Source: DATBED01 sp036276195 (lineage in GTDB: Bacteria; Patescibacteriota; Saccharimonadia; Saccharimonadales; UBA4665). Taken from it: a DNA stretch of 28,858 bases. The stretch spans positions 1 through 28,858 of the forward strand of contig DATBED010000062.1 of NCBI GenBank assembly GCA_036276195.1, in the 5' to 3' direction. The position numbers and the translations under genes are program-made. Below are positions 21,857 through 28,858 of this stretch, one piece after another. The notes under the pieces were generated by a model that was given only the letters and a program-made list of their open reading frames with translations, ran no database searches and had not been told where the DNA came from. Every line of letters starts with the position of its first letter. The first letter of the stretch is position 1.

Positions 21857-22364
21857 GACCACAGCTCCGGCTACAGCAGCTCAAGAGTCAACACCGCGCC
21901 AACCAATTTTACCGGTGCTTATCAGCAGCCCGGCCGATGTTGGCCGTTTGGAGCACGAGCTCAACCAAATTGATGAAACATTAACGCAGCTTGGCTTACG
22001 TGCCCCGGGAACTGAAGTCAAAATGCCCAAGACCAGTCGCCTAATGGATATAATGGTTGATCAAAACAAGCTTAACTTGTTAAGAGAAGAAGACAGAAAA
22101 GAGCTTAAGCAGTTTTTGGGCATTGTTAAAGAGCAGGCTCCGTATATGCATATTAGTTTCGGTGCTGACCCGTCAGTTATGTTTATGGAAAAGCTTATGA
22201 CCTGGCTAAGGCAAGAAATTCACCCCTTTGTTTTGGTCACGGTCGGGTTGCAGCCTAATATAGGCGCTGGCTGCATTGTTCGTAGCACAAATAAACAATT
22301 TGATTTTTCACTTGGCAAAACCTTTATGCAAAAGCGTGAGCTACTGATGGCCAAGCTGAAGTAA
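21846..22364 (+). CDS. ATP synthase delta/OSCP-like protein (C-terminal domain)
   Basis: 172 residues with a Pro/Thr/Ala-rich N-terminus (1-25), a helical middle (VGRLEHELNQIDETLTQLGL), then EEDRKELKQFLGIVKEQAPYMHISF and HPFVLVTVGLQPNIGAGCIVRSTNKQFDFSLGK. The last part matches the delta-subunit C-terminal pattern: strand, P-x-IxGG-ivR, k-x-x-D-x-S-l, then a final helix. The usual N-terminal six-helix domain that binds the F1 head seems absent or replaced. Starts inside the b-like gene, so stoichiometric production is likely. Probably forms a complex with that protein; role otherwise unknown. Confidence 0.55.
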   Translation: MAPKTTAPATAAQESTPRQPILPVLISSPADVGRLEHELNQIDETLTQLGLRAPGTEVKMPKTSRLMDIMVDQNKLNLLREEDRKELKQFLGIVKEQAPYMHISFGADPSVMFMEKLMTWLRQEIHPFVLVTVGLQPNIGAGCIVRSTNKQFDFSLGKTFMQKRELLMAKLK

Positions 22365-22371
22365 AATTTGC

Positions 22372-22377
22372 TATAAT
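22372..22377 (+). promoter_or_regulatory. Extended -10 of mnmA
   Basis: TGC-TATAAT, nine bases before ATG 22387, giving a predicted leader of about three bases. Confidence 0.6.
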
Positions 22378-22386
22378 AGATATATA

Positions 22387-23421
22387 ATGGCAAAAAAGGT
22401 TTACGTCGGCCTGTCTGGCGGTGTGGATTCGTCTGTTACCGCGGCGCTGCTAAAGCAGCAGGGCTACGCCGTTACGGGCGTATATATGAAAAACTGGAGC
22501 CAGGACTTACCAGGCTTTACATGCCCCTGGAAAGAAGACTTCCAAGATGCCAAGCGTGTGGCAGTTCAACTGGGAATCGACTTTAAAGTGTACGACTTTG
22601 AAACTGAGTATCGCCACAAAGTCGTCGACTATATGCTGCGAGAGTACCAGGCTGGACGCACACCCAACCCGGACATTATGTGCAACCAAGAGGTCAAGTT
22701 CAAACTATTCCTCGAAACGGCCTTGGCTGATGGTGCTGACCTAATCGCCACAGGTCATTATTCACGTGTTAAGGATGGCCGGCTTTTTACAGGACTTGAT
22801 CAGACTAAAGACCAATCCTACTTCTTATATCGGGTGACTGAAAACGCTTTGCGAAAATCGTTAATGCCAATCGGTGAACTGCATAAAACCGAAGTCCGAC
22901 AACTAGCTAAAAAGCTTGGTTTATCTACGGCCGATAAAAAAGATAGCCAGGGTATTTGTTTTGTGGGCAAGGTTGGCATTAAGGAATTTTTGCTGAGTGA
23001 GTTAGGACCGCAGCCGCCGGGCTCAATTATTGATCAAAACAGCCGGCAAATTGGTGAACATGACGGCGCCATTTTTTACACTATCGGCCAACGCCATGGT
23101 CTAGACGTTGGCGGCGGCCTGCCGTACTACGTTAGCCGTAAAGATATGAAAACCAACACAGTTTACGTCACGACCGACCTAAACGACCAAGATCTTTGGC
23201 ACAAAGAAATTGAGCTGGAAGATGTGCATTGGATCAACCAACCACCAGACGAAGCTCAACAGTACCAAGCCCGCCTGCGCTACCGCGGCCCGCTGGTGGA
23301 ATGCGCCATCAAAGTCAATCGGCTGGTTCTTAAGCAAGAGCAGCGTGGCCTAGCTGCCGGTCAATCAGCCGTGCTGTACAAAGGCGACCGCGTACTTGGT
23401 GGTGGAATTTTGAGGAGCTAG
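22387..23421 (+). CDS. mnmA: tRNA-specific 2-thiouridylase MnmA
   Basis: Thiolates U34 of tRNA-Lys, -Glu and -Gln, using ATP to activate the base and persulfide sulfur passed from a cysteine desulfurase. PP-loop GLSGGVDSSVTAALL (residues 7-21), catalytic Cys in NPDIMCNQEVKF, GHYSR, KDQSYFLYR, and the second catalytic Cys in DSQGICFVG. The C-terminal beta-barrel region (about 285-344) ends at VLYKGDRVLGGGIL, typical. 344 residues, normal. The desulfurase lies 1.2 kb upstream. The 3' end overlaps the reverse-strand GH76 gene by 57 bases. Confidence 0.96.
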   Translation: MAKKVYVGLSGGVDSSVTAALLKQQGYAVTGVYMKNWSQDLPGFTCPWKEDFQDAKRVAVQLGIDFKVYDFETEYRHKVVDYMLREYQAGRTPNPDIMCNQEVKFKLFLETALADGADLIATGHYSRVKDGRLFTGLDQTKDQSYFLYRVTENALRKSLMPIGELHKTEVRQLAKKLGLSTADKKDSQGICFVGKVGIKEFLLSELGPQPPGSIIDQNSRQIGEHDGAIFYTIGQRHGLDVGGGLPYYVSRKDMKTNTVYVTTDLNDQDLWHKEIELEDVHWINQPPDEAQQYQARLRYRGPLVECAIKVNRLVLKQEQRGLAAGQSAVLYKGDRVLGGGILRS

Positions 23422-24768
23422 CTGGCGTGGCGGCGAAGGCAAGAGCCGGCCGTAGTCGCCTTCAGGCATTTCATTCAGCGCTTTAATGGCAGCTCCTCCG
23501 GCAGCATCTAGTAGGTTGGTCGGCTGCTTGGGTAAATGCGCAATGGAGTTGGCCATAGCTAGCCTAACTTTAGGAAGTAACTGCTCGGCCCGCGGGTCAT
23601 GATTCTTTTGCAATGCATGTACTAGATATAATAAATTCCTGAAATAGACGGCTTGAAACGCCGGGATGCCTATGGAATCACAGTATTTGAAGTACTCCAG
23701 CGACCTATTGGCTAACTCGAGTGTTTTACTCAATGGATATTTTTTGGCATTTTCAGAGCTGGACTGATTTGCTAGAGTCATTGCGCCAATAATAGTACCC
23801 TCAACGTATGTCCATTTGTGGTTAGCATAAGTATCTTTATCGCCGGGAGTCGGGAGGTGGTCATTATAGAGTCCGGTCTTGGGGTCGTATAGAGCCATCA
23901 GAGTCCAATCGAGTACTTTGTTGCCCTCCTCTAAGCGTTGTTTCTTGCCGGTCTTAAAATATAGCCCAAATGCCAATTCTGCAGCCGGAGCATTTGATAC
24001 AGCTGATCGGTCACGATTTACCTCGCCAGGCAACTGGACTTTCCAGGAAATACCACCCCCCTTCACATCCCATTGACTCATAAGTAGGTTAAAAATTCCC
24101 TCACTTCTAGTCACCGAAGCCGGATCACCTTGCCGCAGTAAGGCCAAGCCGGCCCAAGCATTATCATCGTCATATTCACCAAAAGACTCGTTGTGAATGG
24201 CGACAACGTCTGGGTAGTAGCCGCTAGATTGTCCCTCTTGGCCGCTGTGCCAGTAAAGATTCAAAGAGTGCATTAAGTTTTTAACCGAGCCGGTATATTC
24301 TGAAGCGTGCTTACCCGGTAAAAGTGACATATCCTGCATGGCATTGGCAGCTGTGATGTTCCACCAAGTGGAAGCGGCGAAGTCTAGCCGGCCCTTTTTA
24401 AATAATCCGTCGCTCATTCCGAAGTACGAAGTTAAATAATCGTAGGCTTGCTTGGGTGAGGCGGTACGCATGTCGATAGTTGGTGTATCTCCAACCGCAT
24501 CTTCAATTAGTGCTGTTGCATCTGATGCTACCCAGCTTTCAGCGAGACCTGCCGGCTTATAAACGGCGGGAGCCAACGCCAGAGCGGATGACCCTATAGC
24601 CAAGCTATAGGTAGCCCTTCTTAGCCACTTATTATGTGCTGCCACAAGAGGCAAGTTTGCAATTGCCTGCGCCGCCCGTGACGGAATACTCTGCGCTGGA
24701 GCCCTTTCGGGAATGACTCCAATATGGCCGTAAGGAATGGCTTCGGGAGTTGCTTCATATACGCTCAT
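23365..24768 (-). CDS. GH76-like glycoside hydrolase, membrane-anchored or secreted
   Basis: Probable endo-alpha-mannanase-type (alpha/alpha)6 barrel. 467 residues. A 50-residue polar N-terminus precedes a hydrophobic stretch (about 52-70, ATYSLAIGSSALALAPAVY), suggesting an anchor with a cytoplasmic tail. The GH76 catalytic pair appears as EYDDDNAWAGLALL (the DD motif); other landmarks are DVKGGGISWK, AVSNAPAAELAFGLY, GLYNDH and WTYVEGTIIGAMTLAN, matching the family's GG(I/V)xW, NAPxxxLAaxLY and Y..GtxIGA patterns. Such enzymes cleave alpha-1,6-mannan, for example in actinobacterial lipoglycans, plausible for an epibiont. It is one of two reverse-strand genes in the window and overlaps mnmA tail to tail. 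Confidence 0.72.
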   Translation of the reverse strand: MSVYEATPEAIPYGHIGVIPERAPAQSIPSRAAQAIANLPLVAAHNKWLRRATYSLAIGSSALALAPAVYKPAGLAESWVASDATALIEDAVGDTPTIDMRTASPKQAYDYLTSYFGMSDGLFKKGRLDFAASTWWNITAANAMQDMSLLPGKHASEYTGSVKNLMHSLNLYWHSGQEGQSSGYYPDVVAIHNESFGEYDDDNAWAGLALLRQGDPASVTRSEGIFNLLMSQWDVKGGGISWKVQLPGEVNRDRSAVSNAPAAELAFGLYFKTGKKQRLEEGNKVLDWTLMALYDPKTGLYNDHLPTPGDKDTYANHKWTYVEGTIIGAMTLANQSSSENAKKYPLSKTLELANRSLEYFKYCDSIGIPAFQAVYFRNLLYLVHALQKNHDPRAEQLLPKVRLAMANSIAHLPKQPTNLLDAAGGAAIKALNEMPEGDYGRLLPSPPRQLAPQNSTTKYAVAFVQHG

Positions 24769-24848
24769 TATTAGTTTCTTGCTGTTAGTCTAAGCTAAAT
24801 ACTCTCGAATGGAAAAGTCTTTTTAACACCGCTTGCTTGTTTTTCTGT

Positions 24849-24854
24849 TAAAAT
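24849..24854 (+). promoter_or_regulatory. Extended -10 of alaS
   Basis: TGT-TAAAAT, nine bases before ATG 24864; predicted leader of about three bases and no Shine-Dalgarno. Confidence 0.5.
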
Positions 24855-24863
24855 TTAACAGAT

Positions 24864-26750
24864 ATGACAACACAGGAGATTCGCAGGGCTTATTTGGATT
24901 TTTTCGTGGAACGCGGGCACAAGGTGATCCCGCGGGCTTCTTTAGTGCTTCATAATGACCCGACCACGTTGTTCACAAGCTCCGGCATGCAGCCGCTGAT
25001 TCCATACCTCTTGGGCGAACCTCACTCTCAGGGAATCCGGCTAGTTGATAGTCAGCCGACTTTTCGAGCCAATGACATCGAAGAGGTTGGCGACAACCGG
25101 CATACTACATTTTTTGAAATGCTGGGTAACTGGTCGTTGGGCGATTATTTTAAAAGAGAGGAAATTCCGTGGCTATTTGAGTTCATGGTAGACAAAGTTG
25201 GCCTAGACCCCAGCCGCCTGTATGTGACTTGTTATGCCGGTAACCAGGAACTGGATATTCCTAAAGATGAGGAATCGGCTTTGCTCTGGAAAGGATTATT
25301 CGCCAAACGCTACCTCGAGGCGGTTAGTGCCGATATTGGCTCAGAAGCGGATGGCTATCAGCGGGGCATCAAGCCATCAGAACGCATCTTTTTCTACGAT
25401 GGTAGCAAGAACTGGTGGAGCCGGGCCGGCGCCGAAGCCACTACGCCAATCGGTGATCCTTGCGGCCCTGACACTGAAGTCTTTTACGATTTTGGCACAC
25501 TGCACGACACCAAGTGGGGTGCCCAATGCCACCCGAACTGCGATTGTGGCCGCTTTATGGAGATCGCCAACAGCGTCTTCATGGCCTACAAGCGTACCGA
25601 TAAGGGCTTTGAGCCACTGGCTAAGCCAAATGTTGATTTCGGCGGCGGCCTGGAACGTATCGCCGCAGCGGCTATCGATAGCGCCGACTTCTTTAAAATC
25701 AGCTTGCTGAAGCCGATAATCAGCAAGCTCGAAGATATTTCCGGTAAGAATTACGATAGCCATACCGAAAGCATGCGCGTCATTGCCGACCACTTGCGGG
25801 CAGCTACTTTCCAGGCGGTCGACGGCGTAGCGCCCAGCAACAAAGAGCAAGGCTACGTTATGCGCCGGCTAATTCGCCGGGCCGTGCGTTACGCCTTTGA
25901 GCTCGGTGTCGAGCAGAACTTTTTGGAACAAGTCGTGCCTGTCATCACAGACCTTTATAAAGACGATTTCCCAGAAGTTGCCAGTAACCGCGACAAAGTT
26001 ATTGAAATCCTGGTCAAAGAAGAAAAGGCCTTCCGCCAAACTCTGCGCAACGGTCTCAAAGAGTTTAATCAGATGGTTGGTAAACAGCTGACCGGCGGGG
26101 CTATTTTTAAGCTGTACGACACCTACGGCTTCCCGGTGGAGTTAAGTAAAGAAGAAGCCTTTAAGCGTGAAATTGATTTGGCGGAAGACGCCGATAAAGA
26201 CTTTGAGCGTCTGATGCAAGAACAACGTCAACGTAGTCAAACGGCCAGTAAAGGCGTGTTTAAAGGTGGTCTGGGCGGCCACAGCCTGCAGCACAAGAAG
26301 TACCACACAGCCACTCACTTGATGTATCAAGCTTTGCGGGATGTTTTAGGCGACCACGTAGTCCAAAGCGGCTCCAATATTACCGAAGAGCGGCTGCGTT
26401 TTGATTTTAGCCATCCCCAAAAGATGACGGCGGAAGAAATTAAGCAGGTCGAAGACATCGTTAACGAACAGATCCGAAAAGACCTCAAGGTCACCTTCGA
26501 GGAGTATCCGACCAAAGTGGCAATTGAAGAGAAGGGCGCGCTGGGCCAGTTTGGCGACCGCTACGGCGACACGGTCAAAGTCTACAAAATGCAGGCCGAG
26601 GGTGAAGATAAGCCCTTTAGTTTCGAGATCTGTGGCGGTCCTCATGTAGATCATACGGCGCAGCTGGCCGAAGGCGGCAAAAAATTCAAAATCGTTAAAG
26701 AAGAATCCTCCTCGGCTGGCATCCGCCGAGTCAAAGCCGTGCTGCGTTAA
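24864..26750 (+). CDS. alaS: Alanyl-tRNA synthetase, short form lacking the C-terminal C-Ala domain
   Basis: Charges tRNA-Ala and corrects mischarged Ser/Gly. Class II core: FTSSGMQPLIPYLLG, QPTFRANDIEEVGDNRHTTFFEMLGNWS in its segments, GDPCGPDTEVFYDFG and VDFGGGLERIAAA. A helical tRNA-binding region follows (about 260-460), then the editing domain with HTATHL (zinc ligands HxxxH), and CGGPHVDHT (C-x3-H). It ends FKIVKEESSSAGIRRVKAVLR, exactly where longer enzymes continue into the DHHA1/C-Ala domain. At 628 residues it is about 250 shorter than the E. coli protein (876). The TAA is followed by non-coding sequence, so this is not a nearby frameshift. Confidence 0.96.
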   Translation: MTTQEIRRAYLDFFVERGHKVIPRASLVLHNDPTTLFTSSGMQPLIPYLLGEPHSQGIRLVDSQPTFRANDIEEVGDNRHTTFFEMLGNWSLGDYFKREEIPWLFEFMVDKVGLDPSRLYVTCYAGNQELDIPKDEESALLWKGLFAKRYLEAVSADIGSEADGYQRGIKPSERIFFYDGSKNWWSRAGAEATTPIGDPCGPDTEVFYDFGTLHDTKWGAQCHPNCDCGRFMEIANSVFMAYKRTDKGFEPLAKPNVDFGGGLERIAAAAIDSADFFKISLLKPIISKLEDISGKNYDSHTESMRVIADHLRAATFQAVDGVAPSNKEQGYVMRRLIRRAVRYAFELGVEQNFLEQVVPVITDLYKDDFPEVASNRDKVIEILVKEEKAFRQTLRNGLKEFNQMVGKQLTGGAIFKLYDTYGFPVELSKEEAFKREIDLAEDADKDFERLMQEQRQRSQTASKGVFKGGLGGHSLQHKKYHTATHLMYQALRDVLGDHVVQSGSNITEERLRFDFSHPQKMTAEEIKQVEDIVNEQIRKDLKVTFEEYPTKVAIEEKGALGQFGDRYGDTVKVYKMQAEGEDKPFSFEICGGPHVDHTAQLAEGGKKFKIVKEESSSAGIRRVKAVLR

Positions 26751-26805
26751 CATGCATTACCTGAATCTCAACCCTCAGGAATAGACTTCATCTACTTCTA
26801 AAAGA

Positions 26806-26846
26806 CGCTGTCGAGATAGTAAGTAGTACTTACTAAGTCGACAGCG
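26806..26846 (+). promoter_or_regulatory. Imperfect 20-bp palindrome between alaS and a hypothetical gene (site B)
   Basis: Forty-one bases with arms CGCTGTCGAGATAGTAAGTA and TACTTACTAAGTCGACAGCG around one central base, two arm positions unpaired. Its first 15 bases are identical (reverse orientation) to site A near 15081-15095. No T-run follows, so it is unlikely to be the alaS terminator. Candidate operator for the gene at 26931, though it lies 46 bases upstream of that gene's best -35. Confidence 0.55.
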
Positions 26847-26891
26847 CAACAGAGAGGTGAATTGAGCAGGAGTTTTGAGATTCAAGTTGCA

Positions 26892-26919
26892 TTGATTTGA
26901 TTTACGCAGTATTTATTAT
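26892..26919 (+). promoter_or_regulatory. Promoter of the hypothetical gene at 26931
   Basis: TTGATT (26892-26897), a 16-base spacer and TATTAT (26914-26919), eleven bases before the ATG. TATAAA at 26917-26922 is an overlapping alternative. Confidence 0.5.
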
Positions 26920-26930
26920 AAAGTACTCTT

Positions 26931-27365
26931 ATGAAGAGGAAGCCGAGAGAACCCAAAAGAGGCTTGCGTTTAGTTGTTAATAACCTGAAGCCCGATACCG
27001 GCTCTTCGGTCTCTCATAAACTCCCTTATGCCTCATTGGAAGAGCTTAGCCCGAGTAACCTTAAACGTTATGGCGTTACGGAGGAGGACTTTAGAAGTGC
27101 CCCTAAGCCTGTCTTAATGTTAGAAGACGATATGTGGCAGTACTTACATAGCCAGCTGAGCGCGGGTGAAATAATGCCTGCTGAAAAAGGCAGGATTGTA
27201 TCACTCTGGGCCCTTCGGCGATTATTAGAGCCGCCGGATCCGAAGAGCCTGACCGCGCCTTATTACTTGCCACCTTTCGGTATAAGAGAGGTTATAGCGT
27301 CGGTAGTTGAATATAAACAGAGACAAATTGCGGGTGAGTCAAGGCCTCCCGAAGGCGTAGCCTAA
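26931..27365 (+). CDS. Hypothetical protein, basic N-terminus
   Basis: 144 residues. Starts MKRKPREPKRGLRLVVNN, a very basic stretch, then LEELSPSNLKRYGVTEEDFRSAPKPVLMLEDDMWQYLHSQLSAGEIMPAEKGRIVSLWALRRLL in short helical segments, and YYLPPFGIREVIASVVEYKQRQIAG. No membrane segment. The basic end and helix pattern would suit a nucleic-acid-binding protein, but no family is recognised. It is a single gene with its own promoter, and its upstream region holds palindrome site B. Confidence 0.7.
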   Translation: MKRKPREPKRGLRLVVNNLKPDTGSSVSHKLPYASLEELSPSNLKRYGVTEEDFRSAPKPVLMLEDDMWQYLHSQLSAGEIMPAEKGRIVSLWALRRLLEPPDPKSLTAPYYLPPFGIREVIASVVEYKQRQIAGESRPPEGVA

Positions 27366-27402
27366 CCCAGTTTGATTGCAGGTCGCTTGATAGGGGCTGT
27401 GC

Positions 27403-27408
27403 TAAAAT
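27403..27408 (+). promoter_or_regulatory. Extended -10 of ftsA
   Basis: TGC-TAAAAT, one base before ATG 27410 and seven bases before ATG 27416. Normal geometry puts +1 at about 27415, so the second ATG is the likely start of a leaderless message. Confidence 0.55.
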
Positions 27409-27415
27409 AATGGAT

Positions 27416-28750
27416 ATGCTTGAAAAGGTTAAAAGCGTCAGCTCGGCTGTGGCGCAACGGGCTCTGCAAGGAGCCAATAAGGCTTCGTCTAAGGTGCGTG
27501 AGCGCTCGGGCAAGCCGCAAAGTGATCAATATCTGGTGGCGCTCGATATCGGGACCGAATTCGTTAAGGCGTTGATTGGCAAGGTAGACGAGGCTGACGG
27601 CACGGCTCAAATTATAGGCGTTGGGAGGGCTCATCAAGGCTTAACCGATATGCAAGCCGGTGCCATTAGCGACATTGCGGCCGTGGTTGAGAACTGCGAC
27701 AAAGCACTGAATGACGCCGAGGAACAGGCCGGTGTTAGCGTGCGGGCTGCCATTATCGGTATTGCCGGTGAGCTGGTGAAGGGCACGACTACGACCGTGC
27801 GTGTGGCGCGGCACGAAGCGACCAAACCGCTGGATATTCCCGAGATGGAGAAGATTATCAACCTGGTGCAAGACCGGGCCCAAACTAAGGCTAAGCAGCA
27901 ATTGGCGTGGGAGCTGGGTGGTAAAGAGGTCGAAGTGCGGCTGGTTAACAGCGCCCTGGTGAGCATTGAAATCGATGGCTACCCAGTTACCAATCCGATT
28001 GGTTTTCAGGGCAAAGACGTGGTGGTCCAGCTTTATACGGCCTTTGCGCCGATGATCCACATTGGGGCGCTCGAGAAAACCGCCCAGGAGCTAGATTTAG
28101 ATCTGTTAGCAGTGGCGGCCGAGCCGTTTGCCGTAGCTAGGGCTGTGATTGGCAACAATCCCAACCAATCACTTAGCGCTATCTTAATGGATGTCGGCGG
28201 TGGCACAACCGATATTGCCGTGGTTAATGAGGGCGGCGTTCAAGGCACTAAAATGTTCGGCATTGGCGGCCGTGCCTATACTCACGCTGTAGAGCGCGAC
28301 TTAGGCGTTGATTTTGACAAGGCTGAAGATCTAAAAGTCGGTTTGAGTACCAACAAAGTGCCGGTAGCTCAACGCCCAGTTCTGGAAAAGGCGTTAAGTA
28401 AAACGGCCGATGTTTGGATTGGCGGCATTGAACTGGCCCTTAGTGAGTTTACTAAGCTCGACCACTTGCCGCACCGCATGTTCCTCTGCGGTGGCGGTTC
28501 TTCACTTGACCTGTTAATGAACCGCCTGGAGCACACCGACTGGTACAAAAGCTTACCGTTCACGCGCAAGCCGAGCGTTCATCACATTCGACCTGAGCAA
28601 GTAGCCGGCATCACCGATATGACAGGTAGGGTGACTGACCACACCTTTATAACGGCCATGGGCCTCTTAAGAGTAGGTATGGATACCAGGCAGTTCGTCG
28701 GCGGCCCTAGCTCTACTCGCGATAAAATTGATAAAATGCTAAGCGTATAA
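27416..28750 (+). CDS. ftsA: Cell division protein FtsA-like actin-fold ATPase
   Basis: Actin-like protein that tethers FtsZ to the membrane in most bacteria. After about 35 basic, helical residues comes YLVALDIGTEFVKALIG (phosphate-1 loop), the SHS2/1C-like region GITGxx-equivalent (residues about 75-180, AAIIGIAGELVKGTTTTVRV), LAVAAEPFAVARAV, phosphate-2 MDVGGGTTDIAVV, MFGIGGRAYTHAVERDLGV and adenosine motif FLCGGGSSL. 444 residues from ATG 27416 (446 from ATG 27410). It lacks an obvious C-terminal amphipathic membrane helix; the N-terminal basic extension may serve. FtsA is preferred over PilM because of the SHS2 and GIGGxxxT patterns, but PilM-type remains possible. Next gene starts one base after the stop. 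Confidence 0.85.
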   Translation: MLEKVKSVSSAVAQRALQGANKASSKVRERSGKPQSDQYLVALDIGTEFVKALIGKVDEADGTAQIIGVGRAHQGLTDMQAGAISDIAAVVENCDKALNDAEEQAGVSVRAAIIGIAGELVKGTTTTVRVARHEATKPLDIPEMEKIINLVQDRAQTKAKQQLAWELGGKEVEVRLVNSALVSIEIDGYPVTNPIGFQGKDVVVQLYTAFAPMIHIGALEKTAQELDLDLLAVAAEPFAVARAVIGNNPNQSLSAILMDVGGGTTDIAVVNEGGVQGTKMFGIGGRAYTHAVERDLGVDFDKAEDLKVGLSTNKVPVAQRPVLEKALSKTADVWIGGIELALSEFTKLDHLPHRMFLCGGGSSLDLLMNRLEHTDWYKSLPFTRKPSVHHIRPEQVAGITDMTGRVTDHTFITAMGLLRVGMDTRQFVGGPSSTRDKIDKMLSV

Positions 28751-28751
28751 C

Positions 28752-28858
28752 ATGGCCACAGACAAAGACACCATTTACGTAGATATCGACGACGAAATCA
28801 CCGGCATCATCGATAAGGTGAAAGCCAGTGAAGGCAAAGTTGTCGCTTTAGTGCTGCC
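28752..28858 (+). CDS. Conserved CPR-type protein (3' partial)
   Basis: Only the first 35 codons are in the window: MATDKDTIYVDIDDEITGII...KVVALVLP. I recall proteins beginning with IYVDIDDEIT..I.D.V as widespread, uncharacterised and conserved in Saccharibacteria and other CPR, but this is memory, not a search. ATG lies one base after the ftsA stop, so it is in the same operon. Function unknown. Confidence 0.7.
   Translation, partial: MATDKDTIYVDIDDEITGIIDKVKASEGKVVALVL

Overview
The window looks like a chromosomal piece of a Patescibacteria/CPR bacterium, most likely a Saccharibacteria (TM7) relative. This is inferred from gene content and compact, truncated versions of universal proteins, such as an alanyl-tRNA synthetase ending after its editing domain. 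TGA is used as a normal stop codon (ksgA, tatD, cysteine desulfurase), which argues against the recoded Gracilibacteria/SR1 lineages. Many genes have a -10 box placed so that transcription would begin at the start codon, with no Shine-Dalgarno sequence. The organism assignment was not checked against any database.

Layout. 1-5.7 kb: the 3' part of a UvrD/PcrA helicase gene split by an in-frame intein, an RpfB-like cell-wall hydrolase, ksgA and a MarR regulator. 5.7-7.7 kb: tmRNA (ssrA), then a small accessory patch with a CPBP membrane protease and a frameshifted pilin-like gene. A 20-bp copy of the ssrA 3' end reappears after the protease gene, suggesting an old integration event. 7.7-13.6 kb: a two-gene ABC exporter, a convergent membrane-anchored zinc-ribbon protein, a membrane-anchored FKBP, an AbrB/MFS-efflux operon, a YciI-like protein and a single-RRM RNA-binding protein. 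13.7-16.9 kb: a GH37 (trehalase-like) protein lacking the catalytic base, a second MarR-like regulator with a palindrome in its leader, a Spo0M-like protein, and an unknown gene behind what looks like a leader-peptide transcription attenuator. 16.9-28.9 kb: mostly housekeeping (metG, tatD, cysteine desulfurase, mnmA, alaS, ftsA), with conserved-looking unknowns, an F-ATPase stalk-like b/delta pair without the rest of the ATPase, and a reverse-strand GH76 protein.

How the genes work together. The cysteine desulfurase and MnmA can supply and use sulfur for 2-thiouridine in tRNA. KsgA, MetRS, AlaRS and tmRNA serve translation. The RpfB-like, FKBP, GH76 and zinc-ribbon proteins are predicted to sit at or outside the membrane. 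The AbrB/MFS pair, the ABC exporter and the two MarR-type regulators suggest drug or stress efflux.

The best candidates for undescribed biology are the leader-peptide attenuator at about 16.19-16.37 kb, the palindrome shared by the second MarR-like gene and a hypothetical gene 11.7 kb away, the UvrD intein with a possible GIY-YIG-type insert, the tmRNA with a non-canonical T-loop and a duplicated 3' end, and the base-less GH37 protein. No CRISPR array, complete insertion sequence, rRNA or tRNA gene was found.
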